The translations under genes were made by a program, and so were the position numbers. From Actinoplanes lobatus (GTDB lineage: Bacteria; Actinomycetota; Actinomycetes; Mycobacteriales; Micromonosporaceae): a stretch of 64,000 bases of DNA. The notes under the pieces were generated by a model. That model ran no database searches. It was not told the DNA's origin and saw only the letters and a program-made list of their open reading frames with translations. The DNA lies in assembly GCF_014205215.1 (NCBI RefSeq), contig NZ_JACHNC010000001.1, positions 4,159,001 to 4,223,000 on the forward strand. The letters are read 5' to 3'. Shown piece after piece: positions 27,942 through 36,791 of this stretch; within the stretch, counting starts at the first letter, position 1, and every line of letters starts with the position of its first letter.

Positions 27942-28754
27942 ATGAATCGACTGCTCGGTGACGATCACGCCGGTCACGCCCTGCGGGCTCCCAGTAGCCT
28001 GCACTCGTTCAACCGGTACGAGATCAAGTACCTGGTGCCGAGTGAGCAGCTGCCCGGGCTACGGGCGGAGCTGGCCGGGCGGATGGACTCCGACAGCCAC
28101 GGCGCCGACGGCGGGTACGGGGTGTGGAGCACCTACTACGACACCCGTGACCTGCGGTTCTACTGGGAGAAGATCGAGGGCCTGAGGTTCCGGCGGAAGC
28201 TGCGGGTGCGTCACTACGGCGACCGTACGAACGTCGGCGACGACACGACGGTGCACGTCGAGATCAAGCAGCGGGTCAACCGGGTCACCCAGAAACGGCG
28301 GGTGGCCATGCCGTACCACCTGGCCCGCGACCTGTGCGACGGCCGGCGGATGGTCGAGCACGACCCGCCGCAGACCGCCTTCCTCGAAGAGGTCCTCGAA
28401 CTGATCTCGCTGCTGGACCTGCGGCCGGTCGCGATGACCGGCTACCAGCGGGAGGCGTACGTCGGCCGGGACGCCGACGTGGGCCTGCGCGTCACCGTCG
28501 ACTCCCGGATCCGTGGCCGGGACCGGGACTTCGACTTCGCCGCGGACGCGGAGAACCGGCTGATCGTGCCGGCCCGGCTGTCGGTGGTCGAGTTCAAGGC
28601 CAACGAGCGGGTCCCGTACTGGCTCACCGACCTGGCCGCGCGGCTGAACATGTCGGTGGTCCGGGTCTCCAAGTACTGCCAGAGCGTCGAGGCGTTCGGC
28701 CGTGCCCCGCGGTCGATCTTCCACATCCCTGATTCCGAAACCGTTGAGGTCTGA
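27942..28754 (+). CDS. VTC-domain protein (polyphosphate polymerase-like)
   Basis: A 270-residue protein with the tunnel-fold VTC domain known from yeast Vtc4, which makes polyphosphate from ATP. Visible tunnel motifs: RYEIKYLV at the start, STYYDTRDLRFYWEKIEG, FRRKLRVRHYG, VHVEIKQR, VEFKANERVPYWL and VRVSKYCQSVE, giving the expected Arg/Lys/Glu lining. Cytosolic. It is the first of three tightly linked genes (VTC, DUF4956, CotH); in eukaryotes VTC domains also act with membrane partners, and here the DUF4956 protein is the likely one. Whether it makes polyphosphate or another polymer is not shown. Confidence 0.9.
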   Translation: MNRLLGDDHAGHALRAPSSLHSFNRYEIKYLVPSEQLPGLRAELAGRMDSDSHGADGGYGVWSTYYDTRDLRFYWEKIEGLRFRRKLRVRHYGDRTNVGDDTTVHVEIKQRVNRVTQKRRVAMPYHLARDLCDGRRMVEHDPPQTAFLEEVLELISLLDLRPVAMTGYQREAYVGRDADVGLRVTVDSRIRGRDRDFDFAADAENRLIVPARLSVVEFKANERVPYWLTDLAARLNMSVVRVSKYCQSVEAFGRAPRSIFHIPDSETVEV

Positions 28755-28757
28755 CCC

Positions 28758-29435
28758 ATGCCATTCGAAGTACAGGATCTGTCCGGCACGTTCAGCGTCG
28801 GTGACATCGCGATCGCGCTGTCGCTGTCGTTCCTGCTCAGCGCGTTCATCGCCTGGGTCTACCGGTTCACCCACCGCAACGTGTCGTACTCCCAGTCGTA
28901 CGTGCAGACGCTGGTCATCCTCGGCATGCTGATCGCACTGATCATGCTGGTCGTCGGCTCCAACATCGCCCGGGCGTTCGCGCTGGTCGGCGCGCTGTCG
29001 GTGGTCCGGTTCCGCAACGCCATCAAGGAGACCCGCGACGTCGGGTTCATCTTCCTGGTGATGGGCGTCGGCATGGCCGCCGGCACCCGCTTCTACACGC
29101 TGGCGATCGTGGCCGCGGTCGCGATCAGCCTGATCATCCTGGTGATGTACCGGTTCAACTGGTTCGCCGCCAACGTGCAGCGCCAGGTGGTCAAGGTGCA
29201 GGTCCCGCCGGACGGCAACTACACCAACAACATCCAGGACGTGCTGATCGGCCTGACCAGCGAGTTCGAGCTGGTCAGCATCGAGTCGATCCGGGGTGGC
29301 GCGCTCACCGAGCTGATGTACACGGTCCGGTTGAAGAAGGGCACCGAGCCGGGCGAGCTGATCACCAAGCTGGGCGAGCGGACCGGCGGGCAGCGGGTCA
29401 CCGTCCTGACCGGGTACGACCAGACGGACCTGTAG
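28758..29435 (+). CDS. DUF4956 membrane protein
   Basis: A 225-residue protein with three or four membrane helices in the first 135 residues (VGDIAIALSLSFLLSAFIAW; LVILGMLIALIMLVVGS; VGFIFLVMGVGMAAGTRF; LAIVAAVAISLIILVMY) and a small cytosolic alpha/beta domain after it. Between helices is VGALSVVRFRNAIKETRDV, the conserved DUF4956 loop. Function unknown; the family nearly always travels with VTC and CotH genes. It follows the VTC stop by three bases and precedes CotH with no gap. Confidence 0.88.
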   Translation: MPFEVQDLSGTFSVGDIAIALSLSFLLSAFIAWVYRFTHRNVSYSQSYVQTLVILGMLIALIMLVVGSNIARAFALVGALSVVRFRNAIKETRDVGFIFLVMGVGMAAGTRFYTLAIVAAVAISLIILVMYRFNWFAANVQRQVVKVQVPPDGNYTNNIQDVLIGLTSEFELVSIESIRGGALTELMYTVRLKKGTEPGELITKLGERTGGQRVTVLTGYDQTDL

Positions 29436-30989
29436 ATGCTGCCCCGGCGGATCGCCCACCGGATCCCGGTACGGGTCCGGCACTACTGGAAACTGCTGGC
29501 CACCTGTGCTGCCACGCTGCTCGCGTTCGCCGTGGTGTTCAGCACGGTCCGGGTCGCGCCGCTGGTCACGAGCGCCAGCGACGAGAGCGGCGACGAGGTG
29601 TCGGTGAACATCGCCGGCACCACCGACCTGTTCGACGCGACCAGGGCGCACACCATCAAGATCACATACCGGACCGAGGCGTACGAGGAGCTGCTCGACT
29701 CGTTCTGGAAGGACGGCGAGAAGGAGTACCTGGAGGCCGACCTCACCATCGACGGCACCACCGTCCCGAGCGTCGGCATCCGGCTGAAGGGCAACTCGAC
29801 GTTGCAGGGGATCACCCGCGACGGCGAGGCCCGGCAGGGCGGGTTCGGCGGCGGCCGGGGTGCGATGCCCCAGGGTGCGATGCCCCAGGGCGGGCTCCCG
29901 GAGGGCGGCGGCGGCTTCCGCATGGGCGGAGGTGGCGGGCGTACCTCGCTCAAGACCGAGGAGCCGGAAACCCTGCCGTGGCTGATCCGCTTCGACGAGT
30001 TCGTCGAGGGCCGCCGCTACCAGGGCCACCGCGAGATCGCGGTGCGGGTCGGCGGCATGGGCGGCGGCGCGGCGGTCCTCAACGAGGCCGTCTCGCTCAA
30101 CGTGCTGGCCGCGGCCGGTGAGGTGACCCAGCGGTACGCCTACACCAGCTTCACCGTCAACGACCGCCCGGCCACGGCCCGGCTCATCGTCGAGCACCCG
30201 GACGAGAACTTCGCCGACGCGATCGGCGGCAACGGGGTGCTCTACAAGAGCATGGCGTCCAGCCAGTTCACCGACCAGGGCGACGACCCGACCGAGTACG
30301 CCGACGACTTCAAGCAGATCAACAAGAAGGGCAGCCAGGACCTCCAGCCGGTCATCGACCTGATCCGCTGGGTCAACACGGCCGGCGACGCCGAGTTCGA
30401 CGAGCACCTGGACGAGCACGTCGACGTGGCGTCGTTCGCCCGGTACGCGGCCATCCAGAACCTGCTGGTCAACTTCGACGACATGGCCGGTCCGGGCCGC
30501 AACTACTACCTCTGGTACGACCTGGACGCCAAGAGGTTCTCGGTGGTCGGCTGGGACTACAACCTGACCCTGTCCGGTTCCGCCACCCAGGATCCGGCCG
30601 AGTCGGTGAGCATGGGCGGCGGCGGCATGCGCGGTGGTGGCGGTGACTTCCAGCCGCCCGAGGGCATGGAGCTGCCGCAGGGCGGTCAGATGCCACAGGG
30701 TGGGCAGATGCCGGGCGGTGGGCGCGGTGGGTTCGGCGGTCACAAGCTCAAGGAGCGCTTCCTCGCCAGTGCCGCCTACAAGGACACCTATCGGAAGGCC
30801 TACAAGGAACTGTTCAACAAGATCTACGGGAACGCGTCGGCGCTCAACGCCCTCGACGCGATCACCGAGGTGATCGGCACGGTCGACGGGGCGAACGCGG
30901 AGTCCACCGCCACCGACGCGGAGAACCTGCGCACGCTCATCCGGGAGCGCACGCAGTTCCTGGTCACCAACGAGATCATCACCGGCTGA
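29436..30989 (+). CDS. CotH-family secreted protein kinase
   Basis: A 517-residue protein with an N-terminal membrane anchor (LLATCAATLLAFAVVFSTV, about 16-36) and an outer CotH domain. CotH proteins are atypical kinases that phosphorylate spore-coat or surface proteins. Kinase-like motifs: GIRLKGNST, NFDDMAGPGRNYYLWYD (catalytic/metal region) and WDYNLTLSG. Two Gly/Met/Gln/Pro-rich inserts interrupt the domain: about 135-169 with MPQG repeats, and about 394-435 with MPQGGQ repeats. These are atypical of the fold and probably surface loops or phosphorylation targets. It starts directly after the DUF4956 stop. Confidence 0.9.
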   Translation: MLPRRIAHRIPVRVRHYWKLLATCAATLLAFAVVFSTVRVAPLVTSASDESGDEVSVNIAGTTDLFDATRAHTIKITYRTEAYEELLDSFWKDGEKEYLEADLTIDGTTVPSVGIRLKGNSTLQGITRDGEARQGGFGGGRGAMPQGAMPQGGLPEGGGGFRMGGGGGRTSLKTEEPETLPWLIRFDEFVEGRRYQGHREIAVRVGGMGGGAAVLNEAVSLNVLAAAGEVTQRYAYTSFTVNDRPATARLIVEHPDENFADAIGGNGVLYKSMASSQFTDQGDDPTEYADDFKQINKKGSQDLQPVIDLIRWVNTAGDAEFDEHLDEHVDVASFARYAAIQNLLVNFDDMAGPGRNYYLWYDLDAKRFSVVGWDYNLTLSGSATQDPAESVSMGGGGMRGGGGDFQPPEGMELPQGGQMPQGGQMPGGGRGGFGGHKLKERFLASAAYKDTYRKAYKELFNKIYGNASALNALDAITEVIGTVDGANAESTATDAENLRTLIRERTQFLVTNEIITG

Positions 30990-30995
30990 CAGGAG

Positions 30996-31024
30996 GCGCT
31001 CGGGTCCATCGTGGGCCCGAGCGC
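30996..31024. terminator. Bidirectional hairpin between cotH and the P-type ATPase gene
   Basis: GCGCTCGGG and CCCGAGCGC form a 9-bp stem with an 11-nt loop between the two convergent stops, so it can end transcription from both sides. Confidence 0.65.
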
Positions 31025-31048
31025 GCTTTCGGCGTACAAAATCCGCTC

Positions 31049-33553
31049 TCAAACGGGGTTTTCGAGGCCGAGCAGGCGGTCGAACAGGCGGAGCCGGAAC
31101 ACCACGGTCAACGTCAGGTACCAGAGGACCAGCGTCGGCAGCACCACGAAGAAGACCGCCTTCGACGGCCCCATCAGGCCGAAATACTGCCACAGCAACG
31201 GTACGCAGAGGACCGCGCCGAACGCCACCATCAGGCCCAGCACCAGCCACGACGGCCGTTTGTCGCCGGTCGGCTCGGTCCACGCCGCGAACACCCGGGA
31301 CCGCGGCGCCAGGAACAGGATCAGCAGAAACGACGCGAAGCAGAAGAACGTCGACAGCCCGGTCTGCGCCAGGATGGTGGCGGAGGCCTCGGTGAAGTCG
31401 GCGTCGACGCCGTACGTCAGGCCGGTCGTCCGCTCGAACTCGTGAATGATCCGCTCCGGGGCCCGCCCGGAGCCGAAACCGTGCGTGACAAGCGTGTAGA
31501 ACACGGCGTAGATGGCCGTGCCGAAGGTGGCGGTGACCACCGCGGCCGGCGCCACGAACCGCACCAGGTTGCGCAGCAGATGCGGGTCCGGCTTGGTGGG
31601 TTCCGCCCAGAAGGTGAGGAACACCGTCGGGATGCCCACCGTGAACAGGGTCAGGCCCACCTGCGTCGGCGAGTACGGGAAGCTCAGCCCCAGCATCGTC
31701 ACCGACAGGATGACCAGCCCCTGACTGGCGACCCGGGACAGGAAGACGTAGAGCGAGATCCCGATCCCGTTGATGATCCGCCGGCCCTCGTACTGCGCCG
31801 GGGACAGCGCCGAGAAGTCGTCCTCGACCAGCACGATGTCGGCAACGTCCCGGGTCACCGTGCTGCCGCTGCGCATCGCCACGCCGACCTGCGCCTGTTT
31901 GAGGGCGCGGGCGTCGTTCACCCCGTCGCCGACCATCGCGACGTACCGGCCCTGCCGCCGCAGCGAGCGCACGATCCGCTCCTTGTGCTCCGGCGCGACC
32001 CGGCCGAACACGCTGGTGCCGGCCACCAGCCGGTCCAGCGCCGGGTCGTCGAGGTCGTCCAGGGCGGCGCCCGTGACCGGCTCGTCCCCGGTGATCCCGG
32101 CCCGGGCGGCGATCGCGGCGACGGTACGCGGATCGTCGCCGGACAGCACTTTCAGCTCCACCCCGTCGGACCGGAAACGGGCCACCGCCGCGGCCACCTC
32201 GGGACGCAGCTCGTCGGCGAGCACGGCCAGCGCGACCGGCTCCAGCACCGGCAGGCCGGGCCGCCCCGCCGCGTCGCGCAGCCCACCCTCCGGATCCTCG
32301 GCACGTGCCAGCAGCAGCACCCGCAGCCCCTGCCCGGTACGGTCGGTGATCTCGCCGGCCGGCACCGGGCGCAGCAGCCGCCCGGCCAGCGCGTCCGGCG
32401 CGCCGAGCACCCACGCGCCCTCCTCGGCGACCAGGCCCGACCAGCGCAGCGACGACGAGAACGGCACCTCGTCGCGGACCTCCCAGACCGGCCCGCTCAG
32501 CGCCCCGGAGAGCGCCATGGCCGTCAGGTTCGGGGTGGTGGCGTTGTGGGCCAGCCCGCCCAGCGCCCCGGCGGCCATGGCGTACTCGTGATCGCCCAGC
32601 GGGACGATCTCCGCCAGCGCCAGCTGCCCGGTGGTCAGCGTGCCGGTCTTGTCGGTGCAGATCACGTCCACGCTGGTCATCGACTCGACCGCGTTGACCT
32701 GCTGCGCCAGGGCGCCGGTGCGGGCGATCCGGACCGCGCCGGCGGTGTAGGCGAGCGCGATCAGGAAGAACAGCCCGTACGGCACCAGCCCGGACAGCAC
32801 CGCGGTGATCTGCACGACCCGCAGAACGCTGAACCCCTCCAGCGCCGCCTGCGCCAGGATGGCCCCGCTCATCAGCACGGCCAGCGCCATCACCAGCCGC
32901 ACGATGAACTCGATGCTGCGCTGCAACGGCGTCTTGTCGGTGGTGGCCCGCCGCGCCTCGGCGGTGAGCCGGCCCGCGTAGCTGTGCACGCCCACGTCCC
33001 GGGCCAGCTGGTGACCGTCGCCGGCCACGCACAGGCTGCCCGAGCGCAGGTCGTCGCCCGGATGCTTGACCACCGGGTCGGATTCACCGGTCAGCAGCGA
33101 CTCGTCGGCCTCCAGGCGGCCGCCGTCGAGCAGCGGGCCGTCGACCACGATCTGGTCGCCGGGGCGGACCCGCAGCACGTCGCCGCGAACCACCTGGTCC
33201 GGGGCGACCTCGGTCTCCCGGCCGTCGCGGATCACCAGCACCCCGGCCCGGTCCAGCAGTTGCAGCCGGTCCAGCTTGCGTTTGGCCCGGATCTCCTGGG
33301 CCGCGCTGAGCACCGCGTTGATCAGGCCCAGGCCGACGCTGATCAGCGCGTCGCTGTAGCGGCCCAGCACCAGCAGCGCGGCGCCGATCACGAACAGGAT
33401 CAGATTGAAGAACGAGAAGACATTGGTACGCAGGATCTCGGCGTAACCGCGCGATCCGCCCTGTACGGCGGTGTTCGCCTCGCCCCGCCGGCGCCGTGCC
33501 TCGGCCTCCGCCCCGGTCAGCCCTTCGGCCGGAGCGAGCATCAGCTGTTCCAT
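31049..33553 (-). CDS. P-type cation ATPase (CtpE-like)
   Basis: An 834-residue cation pump. Actuator TGES at 155-158; phosphorylation site DKTGT with Asp301; hinge MVGDGVNDARALKQA in the P domain; ten membrane helices in the 2-2-6 pattern. Overall order and motifs resemble mycobacterial CtpE, a calcium-transporting ATPase (GLTGAEAEARRRRG start, ANVF/TNVF loop, VQEIRAK/AQEIRAK helix). Oddity: the helix-4 ion motif PEGL reads VPYGL, so the ligand Glu is replaced by Tyr; ion specificity may differ. Start ATG at 33553 chosen because it matches the family N-terminus; the ribosome-binding site is weak. Confidence 0.9.
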   Translation of the reverse strand: MEQLMLAPAEGLTGAEAEARRRRGEANTAVQGGSRGYAEILRTNVFSFFNLILFVIGAALLVLGRYSDALISVGLGLINAVLSAAQEIRAKRKLDRLQLLDRAGVLVIRDGRETEVAPDQVVRGDVLRVRPGDQIVVDGPLLDGGRLEADESLLTGESDPVVKHPGDDLRSGSLCVAGDGHQLARDVGVHSYAGRLTAEARRATTDKTPLQRSIEFIVRLVMALAVLMSGAILAQAALEGFSVLRVVQITAVLSGLVPYGLFFLIALAYTAGAVRIARTGALAQQVNAVESMTSVDVICTDKTGTLTTGQLALAEIVPLGDHEYAMAAGALGGLAHNATTPNLTAMALSGALSGPVWEVRDEVPFSSSLRWSGLVAEEGAWVLGAPDALAGRLLRPVPAGEITDRTGQGLRVLLLARAEDPEGGLRDAAGRPGLPVLEPVALAVLADELRPEVAAAVARFRSDGVELKVLSGDDPRTVAAIAARAGITGDEPVTGAALDDLDDPALDRLVAGTSVFGRVAPEHKERIVRSLRRQGRYVAMVGDGVNDARALKQAQVGVAMRSGSTVTRDVADIVLVEDDFSALSPAQYEGRRIINGIGISLYVFLSRVASQGLVILSVTMLGLSFPYSPTQVGLTLFTVGIPTVFLTFWAEPTKPDPHLLRNLVRFVAPAAVVTATFGTAIYAVFYTLVTHGFGSGRAPERIIHEFERTTGLTYGVDADFTEASATILAQTGLSTFFCFASFLLILFLAPRSRVFAAWTEPTGDKRPSWLVLGLMVAFGAVLCVPLLWQYFGLMGPSKAVFFVVLPTLVLWYLTLTVVFRLRLFDRLLGLENPV

Positions 33554-33618
33554 TCGATCGCAGTCCCCGCGCCTGACCGTACATTTCGGCAGGCCGGCGG
33601 CGATCGGTTTCGCCGGGA

Positions 33619-36600
33619 TCAGTCCGGTTCCGGCAGTTCCGCGAGCTGTGCCGCGATCCGCTGCGCCTCGCTGTCGTTGCCGACCTCCCGGAACCGCTGC
33701 TCCGCCTCCACCCAGGCGGTCCGGGCCCGCGCGTGGTCGCCGGCGAGCTGATGGGCGGCGCCGAGCGCGGACAGGCACAGCGCCACACCCCAGGGCTCGT
33801 GCAGGATCCGCAACATCCGCAGCGAGGCGAGCAGGTGGGTGACCGCGTCGGTGGGCCGGTCCTCGGCCAGGCGCAGCTCGCCGAGTGCCCGCAGCGCGAT
33901 CGCGTGCTGCGCCGACAGCCCACCACGCTCGAAGATCGCCAGAGCGCGCCGCAGCGCGGACCCGGCCCGCGGATCGCCGCGCCGGGTGTGCAGCTGCCCG
34001 AGATCCAGCAGCGCCCACGCCTGCCCGGAGTCCTGGCCCAGCCGCCGGTACCGTTCCAGCGCCTCCTCGAACGCCGTCTGGCTCGCGGCGAAGTCACCCG
34101 ACTCGCGGTGCACCACACCCAGACCCCGGTAGGCGAACGCCTCCACATCGGGCAGCCCGTGCCGCTGGGCCAGCTCGAGAGCCGCGGTGAAACAGTCCCG
34201 TGCCTGCTCGATGCGGTTCTGCTCGCGGTGCATCACACCCAGCGAGCGCCACGCCGCCGCCTCGGCCGCCGCATTGCCGGCCCGCGCGGCCCGGACCGCG
34301 GACTCCTCCAGCATCTCCCGTGCGACCACATGATCACCGAGCCGCCGCCGCAGCGTCGCGACGAGCACCATCGTGTCCACCTCGGCGCGCGGATGACCGA
34401 ACGCGGTGAAGACGGCCCGCGCCGACCCGGCCAGGCGCAGTGCCCGGTCCAGGGTGATCTCCTCGTCGGCGAGGGCGCGGCAGGCCAGGCCGTACCGGAT
34501 CACCGCCGTCCCGAGCCGGTCGTCCTCGCGCTCGCAGACCGCCAGCGCCGCCCGGTGTGCCGCCAGGTACTCGTCGTTGTGGTCACGCTGGTCGAAAAGG
34601 TCCCGTGACACCGACGTGAGCCGCCACGCCACGCCGCTCAGCCCGGCCGCGGCCGCCTGCCGGACCGCGGCGACCAGGGCCGCCCGTTCGCCGGCCAGCC
34701 AGGCGAACGGGTCGCCGGTCAGCTCCTCCACCTCGGCCGGCGACAGCGCGACACCGCCCTTGCCCTCGGTCTCCGCCATCGGGCTCAGCAGCCGGTACGG
34801 CAGGCGCGCGGCCGCCGCCCCGGCCAGCGTGAGCCACTCCCGCAGGGCCCGTTCGACGCTGTCCTGCCGCTCCCGCGGCTCGTCCTCCTCGTCGGCGTGC
34901 GCCCGTGCGAACAGCCGGATCAGGTCGTGGAACCGATACCGGAAGGCGCCCACGGTCTCCAGCAGGTGGGTGTCCACCAGTTCGTCGACCAGATCCTCGG
35001 CCCGGTCGTACGGCACGTCCAGCAGCGGGGCGGCGACCCAGGCCGCGAAGTCCGGGGCGTCGAGCAGAGCCAGCCGGCGCAGCGCCCGCCGGCCCTCGGC
35101 GCTGAGGTCGCGGTAGCTGGCCGCGAAACTGGCCCGGACCGCGAGGTCGTCGACGGCCAGCTCGTCGAGCCGCAGCTGTTCGTCCGACAGCCGCTGGGCC
35201 AGCCGGCGCAGCGGCCAGTGCGCCCGGACGGCGAGCCGGGCGCCGGCCACCCGGATCGCCAGCGGCAGGAACCCGCACCGGCCGGCGATCTCCGCGGCGA
35301 TCGCGGGTTCCGCGTCGACCCGGGCGGCGCCGCAGATCCGGCCGAGCATCCGGACCGCGTCGTCCGGGCCGAGGACGGTGAGCGTCACCCGGGCGGCGAC
35401 GGCCAGGCCGCCCAGCCGGCGCCGGCTGGTGACCAGCACCGCGCAGGTCGCCGAGCCGGGCATCAGCGGGCGCAGCTGGGCCAGGTCCCGGGCATCGTCG
35501 AGCACCACCAGCACCCGGCGGCCGGCGAGCAGGCTGCGGTACAGGTCGACCCGCTCGTCCAGACCGGACGGAACGGTCCCGCCGGTCACCCCCAGCGCGT
35601 TCAGGAAGCGCCCGAGCACCTCGGCCGGCTCGGCCGGCGCCGGATGCACGCCGCCCAGCCCCGCATGGAGCACGCCGTCGGGGAAGAGGCTGTCCAGCAG
35701 GTGCGCGACGTACAGGCCGAGGGTGCTCTTGCCGACCCCGCCGGGCCCGGTGATCAGCGCGACCGGGAGCGCGCCGCCGGGCGCCGGAGCGGACAGCGCC
35801 GACCGGAGCCGCTCCACCTCGGCGCCACGCCCGGTGAAGTCGGCGACCACCGGCGGCAGCAGCGCGGGCCGGGCCATCGGCAGCGGCGACTCACCGGCCG
35901 CGGCCGGGTCGGGACGCAGCTCCGGAGCGTGCCGCAGGATCGCCGTGTTGAGACGCCGCAACTCGGTGCCGGGGTCGGCGCCGAGGGCGGCGGCCAGCCG
36001 GTCACTGAACGTCTGGAAGAACTGGAGCGCGTCGGCGTGCCGGCCCGACCGGTACAGGGCCAGCATCAGCTGCGCGGCCAGCCGCTCCCGGGTCGGATGC
36101 TCGGCGGTCAGGATGATCAGTTCGCCGGTGATCTCCGCGTGCCGGCCACGATCCAGTTCGGCGTCGACCATCAGCTCGGTCGCGGTGAGCCGCAGCTCGT
36201 GCAACTGGCCGCCGACCCGGTCGCGTAGCCGGTCGGAGGCGTCCCCGGCCAGGATCGGGCCGCGCCACAGGGCGAGCGCCTCCCGCAGCACGCCGGCCCG
36301 GCCGACCGGATCACGCTCGGCCCGGCCCCGCTCCACCAGGGCCCGGAACCGGAACGCGTCGACCAGCTCCGGATCCACCTCGGCCAGGTAGCCGTTCGAC
36401 GTCCGGACCAGGCGCAGCGCGGGGACGGCCGGCGTACCGAGGGCGGTCCGCAGCCGGGCGACGTGACTGTGCAGGGCGGCCCGCGCCGACGGCGGCGGAT
36501 CGTCGTCCCACAGCAGGGAGAGCAGCCGGTCGACGGGAACCGCGGTGCCGGCCTCCAGCAGCAGGACACCCAGCAGGCAGCGCTCGCGGCGGCGGCCCGG

Positions 36601-36669
36601 AACCACCGGTTCGGGATGCTCCGCCACCAGCGGGCCGAGCACCGCGAACCGTGCGGTCAGCGCCGGCAA
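33619..36669 (-). CDS. AfsR/SARP-family regulator (BTAD, NB-ARC, TPR)
   Basis: A large transcriptional activator of about 1016 residues. Order: winged-helix DNA-binding domain (RFAVLGPL to RLRTALG); BTAD domain (DAFRFRALVERG, HPTRERLAAQLMLALYRSGRHADALQFF); NB-ARC ATPase with P-loop ITGPGGVGKSTL, VLVVLDDARD, and FLPLAIRVAG; then about ten TPR-type repeats (for example AWRSLGVMHREQNRIEQA). AfsR-like proteins switch on secondary-metabolite operons. It is divergent from the cysteine-rich peptide operon across a perfect palindrome, making it the likely pathway regulator. The start is uncertain: three TTG codons occur in a 12-bp tandem repeat (36669, 36681, 36693), and a GTG at 36789 would place the palindrome inside the gene. 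36669 gives the usual family N-terminus. Confidence 0.9.
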   Translation of the reverse strand: MPALTARFAVLGPLVAEHPEPVVPGRRRERCLLGVLLLEAGTAVPVDRLLSLLWDDDPPPSARAALHSHVARLRTALGTPAVPALRLVRTSNGYLAEVDPELVDAFRFRALVERGRAERDPVGRAGVLREALALWRGPILAGDASDRLRDRVGGQLHELRLTATELMVDAELDRGRHAEITGELIILTAEHPTRERLAAQLMLALYRSGRHADALQFFQTFSDRLAAALGADPGTELRRLNTAILRHAPELRPDPAAAGESPLPMARPALLPPVVADFTGRGAEVERLRSALSAPAPGGALPVALITGPGGVGKSTLGLYVAHLLDSLFPDGVLHAGLGGVHPAPAEPAEVLGRFLNALGVTGGTVPSGLDERVDLYRSLLAGRRVLVVLDDARDLAQLRPLMPGSATCAVLVTSRRRLGGLAVAARVTLTVLGPDDAVRMLGRICGAARVDAEPAIAAEIAGRCGFLPLAIRVAGARLAVRAHWPLRRLAQRLSDEQLRLDELAVDDLAVRASFAASYRDLSAEGRRALRRLALLDAPDFAAWVAAPLLDVPYDRAEDLVDELVDTHLLETVGAFRYRFHDLIRLFARAHADEEDEPRERQDSVERALREWLTLAGAAAARLPYRLLSPMAETEGKGGVALSPAEVEELTGDPFAWLAGERAALVAAVRQAAAAGLSGVAWRLTSVSRDLFDQRDHNDEYLAAHRAALAVCEREDDRLGTAVIRYGLACRALADEEITLDRALRLAGSARAVFTAFGHPRAEVDTMVLVATLRRRLGDHVVAREMLEESAVRAARAGNAAAEAAAWRSLGVMHREQNRIEQARDCFTAALELAQRHGLPDVEAFAYRGLGVVHRESGDFAASQTAFEEALERYRRLGQDSGQAWALLDLGQLHTRRGDPRAGSALRRALAIFERGGLSAQHAIALRALGELRLAEDRPTDAVTHLLASLRMLRILHEPWGVALCLSALGAAHQLAGDHARARTAWVEAEQRFREVGNDSEAQRIAAQLAELPEPD

Positions 36670-36695
36670 GGCGTTTGGCAAGGCGTTTGGCAAGA
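36667..36695. repeat. Tandem 12-bp repeat at the SARP gene start
   Basis: GGCAAGGCGTTT occurs twice in tandem and a third partial copy begins (GGCAAG). Each copy supplies an in-frame TTG on the minus strand, so the repeat number changes the N-terminus by four residues (LPNA) without shifting frame. Confidence 0.7.
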
Positions 36696-36716
36696 CATGG
36701 TCCGCATCGTACAAAC

Positions 36717-36740
36717 CACGGACATCGACCGATGTCCGTG
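36717..36740. promoter_or_regulatory. Palindromic operator candidate between SARP gene and peptide operon
   Basis: CACGGACATCG and CGATGTCCGTG, 11-bp perfect arms separated by AC. It lies 52 bp before the peptide start and 48 bp or more before the SARP start, in the only divergent promoter of the cluster. Suitable as a dimeric regulator site controlling both directions. Confidence 0.55.
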
Positions 36741-36791
36741 TGTTTTCGGGGGCGCTCTGTCGCCCGCGACCAGGAACGAGAGGAGACACCC

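Noticed and set aside
28059..33032. A 1657-codon open frame on the minus strand
   Set aside because: It is antisense to the VTC, DUF4956 and CotH genes and out of frame with the P-type ATPase; the translation is Arg/Gly/Asp-rich with no motif. An effect of extreme GC bias at third positions.
36651..36791. Peptide precursor starting upstream of 36792 in the same frame
   Set aside because: The upstream part crosses the palindrome and the SARP gene start and lacks a ribosome-binding site, whereas the GTG at 36792 has AGGAG seven bases before it.
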